Below are positions 31,286-33,920 of a stretch of DNA of 33,920 nt, piece by piece. Where the stretch lies: contig JANZYW010000016.1 of the NCBI GenBank assembly GCA_026413325.1, forward strand, positions 1 to 33,920, read 5' to 3'. This DNA comes from Bacteroidia bacterium (lineage in GTDB: Bacteria > Bacteroidota > Bacteroidia > SpSt-205). The position numbers were made by a program, and so were the translations under genes. Numbering within the stretch: position 1 is the stretch's first letter; each line of letters opens with the position of its first letter. Below the pieces are notes generated by a model, which worked only from the letters and a program-made list of their open reading frames with translations, did no database searches and was not told the origin of the DNA.

Positions 31286-33636
31286 GAAGTTGGCCTGATT
31301 TTCTTCTAAGAGGACGCTATATGTGGCTTGGATTGGTGGCGATGGGGTCTATTTATATGCTTTGGCGGGCTCAAGGGGTAGAGATCACCCAGGATTTCAT
31401 CAAAGTGGTGCCAGAGGATGATGCGGATTATCAGCTATATAGACGATTTCGAAAAGAGTTTGGAGAGGATGCGGGCTTAGTTTTGGTGGGGATTACTCTT
31501 CCTCCGGTTGCGGCCGATGCCTACTGGGCCCGCTTGCGTTCCTTATCGGATACATTGGGGGCTATCCCAGGTGTGCAGGGGGTATTTGGGTTGCCCACTG
31601 CCCCTGTGCTTCGATGGACAGAGGAAGGATTTCATACAGAGCCTCTGTCCCTCCCAAAGAATTCCCAAGAGTGGGATAGTTTGAGACGAAGACTGCCCTT
31701 GTATGAAGGCTTTCTGTGGGATAGAAATGGCGAGAGCCTCCTCTTTTTTATTCAGATCGATTCACTTTCTCTCCACACTCGAGCTAAACATGCGCTCATC
31801 GACCGTGTCGAAAAGATAGTTCGGAGATGGGCTGAACCACTTGGCGTTCAGGTACATTTTTCAGGAGTGCCTTATTTGCGGCATTACGTCGCTCAGCTTT
31901 TGCCAGAGGAGCTTTGGTTCTTCACGGTTGGGTCGTTAGTCCTTACCGTCGTTGCACTTCTATTGTACTTCCGCTCTTGGTATGCGGCAGCTTTTCCGGT
32001 GGTACTCTTGGGCCTGGCTTCCCTTTGGACGGTGGGGATCATAGGCATTTATGGCTACAAGATCACGCTTTTGACGGCCCTTTTGCCCTCCGTCATCATC
32101 ATTTTAGGGATCCCCCCGAGTATTTATATGCTTTCTGAGTATCATCGGCTTTATGTAGCGAAAGGAAATAAGCTCTCAGCGATTCGGGAGATGCTCCGGC
32201 AGCTGGGTTTAGTCACTTTCATGATTCATGGTAATACAGCCTTGGGCTTTCTGACGCTGTATTTGACCAATGTGGTTCCGCTTCAGGAGTTTGGACTTGT
32301 TGCCTTTTGGGGGACAATTACTACCTACTTTCTTACCATCCTTCTATTGCCATCCTTTTTTATGCTCTTGCCAGAGCCGAAAGAAAGGCACCTTAGGCAT
32401 CTGACGAATCGCTGGGTGGTCCGGTGGGTTCACTGGGTGGGTGCGGTGGTAGAGCGGCGGAGGGGTTGGGTATATGGGATATCACTGGTGCTTTTTGGTG
32501 TGGCAATAGGGGGGATTTTGCGATTGAAAGCAGTTTCTTACATGGCAGATGACCTTCCTTCTTCAGCGCAGGTGATGCGAGACCAGGCATTTTTTGCCGC
32601 TCGGTATGGGGGGACGATGCCATTTGAGATAGTGATAGAGGCGAGTCAACCGCAGGGCGTTCGCCGACTCCGTGTCTTGAAGGCTTTGTCTGCTTTGCAG
32701 GACAGCCTCAGTCGATATCCTGAGCTGGCCCGAAGTATCAGCATAGCCGACTTGCTCAAGGCAGCTCGTCAAGCGTTTTGGGGAGGAGTGCCGCAGGCGT
32801 ATGGCCTTCCCCAGCCAGAAGAGCTACCTACTCTCCTTCGGGCGACTCGTCAGGGAGGGTCCCTACAGCTCCTGGGTACCTTAGTCGACTCTACCTATCA
32901 GCGGACTCGAATAACGGCCTTCGTACAAGATGTGGGCTCTATGGAAATGCCTCTCCTTTTGGAACGGGTACGGGAGGATATCCGTACGACTTTCGGGGAG
33001 GAGGCGGGACGGGTATATATCACGGGTACGACCTTGATTTTCCTCAAAGCCATCTCGTATCTGGTTGATAACCTTGTCTGGAGCTTAGTGGCGACCTTTT
33101 TGCTGGTTGCCTTTCAGATGTTTCTGCTCTATGGATCTTTCCGCATCATGTTGATTAGCATGGGTGTGAATCTATTACCGCTTTTTCTCGTTGCGGGCCT
33201 CATGGGATATATGGGGATGCCAGTCAAGCCTTCTACGGCTCTTATTTACGAGATGGCTTTTGGCATCGTCGTGGACAGTGCTATCCATTTCTTGAGTTCA
33301 TATCAGTGGTATTACCGTCGTCATCCGCGTCCTTCTCGGGCTGCTGTGGTGAGTGTCCATCACACCGGGGCCCTCATTGCATATACTTCTTTTGTCCTGC
33401 TGATGGGATTTGGGATTTTTGCGTTCTCTTCTTTTGGAGGGACTCGAGCTTTGGGTATCCTCACAGCCCTATCGCTGGGGATCGGGCTTTTTTCGAACTT
33501 GTTCTTGCTTCCGTCCCTGGTTATCAGCTTTCGGCAGGCGGATAAAGGAGCGGTAGGACGATTCATCCAACAGGTGCGGCGCCAGAGCCCAGAGCGACCG
33601 GCGCAGCAGGACCATAGGGGAGGGGATATGCAGTGA
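31282..33636 (+). CDS. MMPL/RND family transporter
   Basis: The 784-residue protein has the two-fold RND layout: a first transmembrane helix (about 13-30), a large extracytoplasmic loop (31-205), and a block of about five helices (210-365) that includes SLWTVGIIGIYGYKITLLTALLPSVIIILGIPPSIYMLSEYHR. A seventh helix (about 395-415), a second loop (416-590) and a final block of helices (595-755) follow. FGIVVDSAIHFLSSY is the fourth-helix-type motif with an acidic residue in the second half. Size and pattern suit the MMPL subgroup that exports lipids or hydrophobic compounds, although the substrate is unknown. It begins inside the stop of the flavoprotein gene (ATGA). Its 3' end overlaps the converging glyA by 74 bases. 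Confidence 0.88.
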   Translation: MRSWPDFLLRGRYMWLGLVAMGSIYMLWRAQGVEITQDFIKVVPEDDADYQLYRRFRKEFGEDAGLVLVGITLPPVAADAYWARLRSLSDTLGAIPGVQGVFGLPTAPVLRWTEEGFHTEPLSLPKNSQEWDSLRRRLPLYEGFLWDRNGESLLFFIQIDSLSLHTRAKHALIDRVEKIVRRWAEPLGVQVHFSGVPYLRHYVAQLLPEELWFFTVGSLVLTVVALLLYFRSWYAAAFPVVLLGLASLWTVGIIGIYGYKITLLTALLPSVIIILGIPPSIYMLSEYHRLYVAKGNKLSAIREMLRQLGLVTFMIHGNTALGFLTLYLTNVVPLQEFGLVAFWGTITTYFLTILLLPSFFMLLPEPKERHLRHLTNRWVVRWVHWVGAVVERRRGWVYGISLVLFGVAIGGILRLKAVSYMADDLPSSAQVMRDQAFFAARYGGTMPFEIVIEASQPQGVRRLRVLKALSALQDSLSRYPELARSISIADLLKAARQAFWGGVPQAYGLPQPEELPTLLRATRQGGSLQLLGTLVDSTYQRTRITAFVQDVGSMEMPLLLERVREDIRTTFGEEAGRVYITGTTLIFLKAISYLVDNLVWSLVATFLLVAFQMFLLYGSFRIMLISMGVNLLPLFLVAGLMGYMGMPVKPSTALIYEMAFGIVVDSAIHFLSSYQWYYRRHPRPSRAAVVSVHHTGALIAYTSFVLLMGFGIFAFSSFGGTRALGILTALSLGIGLFSNLFLLPSLVISFRQADKGAVGRFIQQVRRQSPERPAQQDHRGGDMQ

Positions 33637-33920
33637 GGTAGTCGCGAATCTCTTTTCGAAGCTTAGAGAGGTAGCTCTCATCGGTGAGGTGGGAGAGCGC
33701 CTGGTCTATCCACTTTGCTATTTGCTGCATATCTGTTTCTCCCATTCCTCTGGTGGTGAGAGCCGGTGTGCCCAAACGGATACCACTAGCTATGAGGGGC
33801 GGTTGTGGGTCATAAGGAATGAGGTTCTTGTTCACAGTAATACCCGCTTTTTCCAGTCCTTTCTCTGCATCTCGGCCAGTCAGCCCCTTTGAACGGAGGT
33901 CTACCAGCACGATATGATTG
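33563..33920 (-). CDS. glyA: Serine hydroxymethyltransferase, C-terminal part
   Basis: Only the last 118 residues are in the window; the 5' part lies beyond the right edge. The sequence NHIVLVDLRSKGLTGRDAEKGLEKAGITVNKN, followed by IPYDPQPPLIASGIRLGTPALTTRGM, is the C-terminal domain of GlyA, including the conserved Arg in SGIRLGTPA that binds the substrate carboxylate. GlyA is a PLP enzyme that converts serine plus tetrahydrofolate to glycine and methylene-tetrahydrofolate. The end is longer than I expect: after YPLPYGP there is an extra AAPVALGSGAAPVG tail, encoded entirely within the opposite-strand 3' end of the MMPL transporter gene. Confidence 0.95.
   Translation of the reverse strand, partial: NHIVLVDLRSKGLTGRDAEKGLEKAGITVNKNLIPYDPQPPLIASGIRLGTPALTTRGMGETDMQQIAKWIDQALSHLTDESYLSKLRKEIRDYLTAYPLPYGPAAPVALGSGAAPVG

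Noticed and set aside
1-33920. CRISPR array, insertion sequence or integrated element
   Set aside because: No regularly spaced repeats, transposase, integrase or long terminal inverted repeats were seen, and the tRNA-Ser is not followed by a repeated 3' fragment.

Overview
The window looks like chromosomal DNA from a member of the Bacteroidota. Four things point there. First, a PorV-type outer-membrane protein of the type IX secretion system is present. Second, the gene pairs DUF4290-murA and rbfA-ABC permease are arranged as in that phylum. Third, a secreted surface protein begins with the VGIGT-TP repeat style common in these bacteria. Fourth, promoters use the Bacteroidota -7 element TAnnTTTG, not sigma70 boxes, and Shine-Dalgarno sequences are scarce. 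LpxB, a GT9 glycosyltransferase, a patatin with an outer-membrane barrel and PorV indicate a Gram-negative envelope. I cannot name a genus. The window is gene-dense housekeeping DNA: I see no CRISPR array, insertion sequence or prophage.

Layout. Positions 1-1025 (-) hold the N-terminal part of a secreted surface protein. A 690-base gene-poor stretch with several inverted repeats follows. A minus-strand operon (5247 to 1714) carries hmgA and hpd for tyrosine/homogentisate breakdown plus a GT9 glycosyltransferase. Divergent from it are an FkbM methyltransferase and trmB (5362-7023). Next come an OmpA/TPR putative lipoprotein with a good terminator, then sucD and a GH1 beta-glucosidase (7315-11455). 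A tightly overlapping plus-strand run (11479-17866) encodes an SCP2 protein, a hotdog thioesterase, an S41 protease, UvrD/PcrA, DUF4290 and MurA. rbfA, a Lol-type permease, a patatin-barrel protein and a universal stress protein follow (18066-22923). A minus-strand unit (27209 to 22920) starts with tRNA-Ser(UGA) and continues with fbp, pspA, a small coiled protein, a GT4 glycosyltransferase and anmK. porV (+) and lpxB (-) converge. The window ends with a cysteine-less dihydrolipoamide-dehydrogenase-like flavoprotein, an MMPL/RND transporter and the 3' part of glyA (-).

How the genes work together. Many encode envelope construction and recycling: MurA and AnmK (peptidoglycan), LpxB and GT9/GT4 (LPS or glycans), LolC/E-like permease, PorV, patatin-barrel protein and PspA. 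Others serve central metabolism: HmgA/Hpd yields fumarate and acetoacetate, SucD is in the TCA cycle, and Fbp is in gluconeogenesis.

The main discovery-type observation concerns initiation. Eight protein-coding genes have a TAnnTTTG box ending only 3-6 bases before the start codon, so their mRNAs should be leaderless or nearly so. The tRNA-Ser gene has the same box 4 bases before its 5' end, and its 3' end lies one base from the fbp start codon. These boxes also correct several start sites (hmgA, rbfA, the universal stress protein, lpxB). Other points worth a second look are the oxidoreductase with both redox cysteines replaced by alanine, a MurA with Asp in place of the fosfomycin-target Cys, a perfect 18-bp palindrome upstream of the surface-protein gene, and a terminator abutting the sucD promoter.
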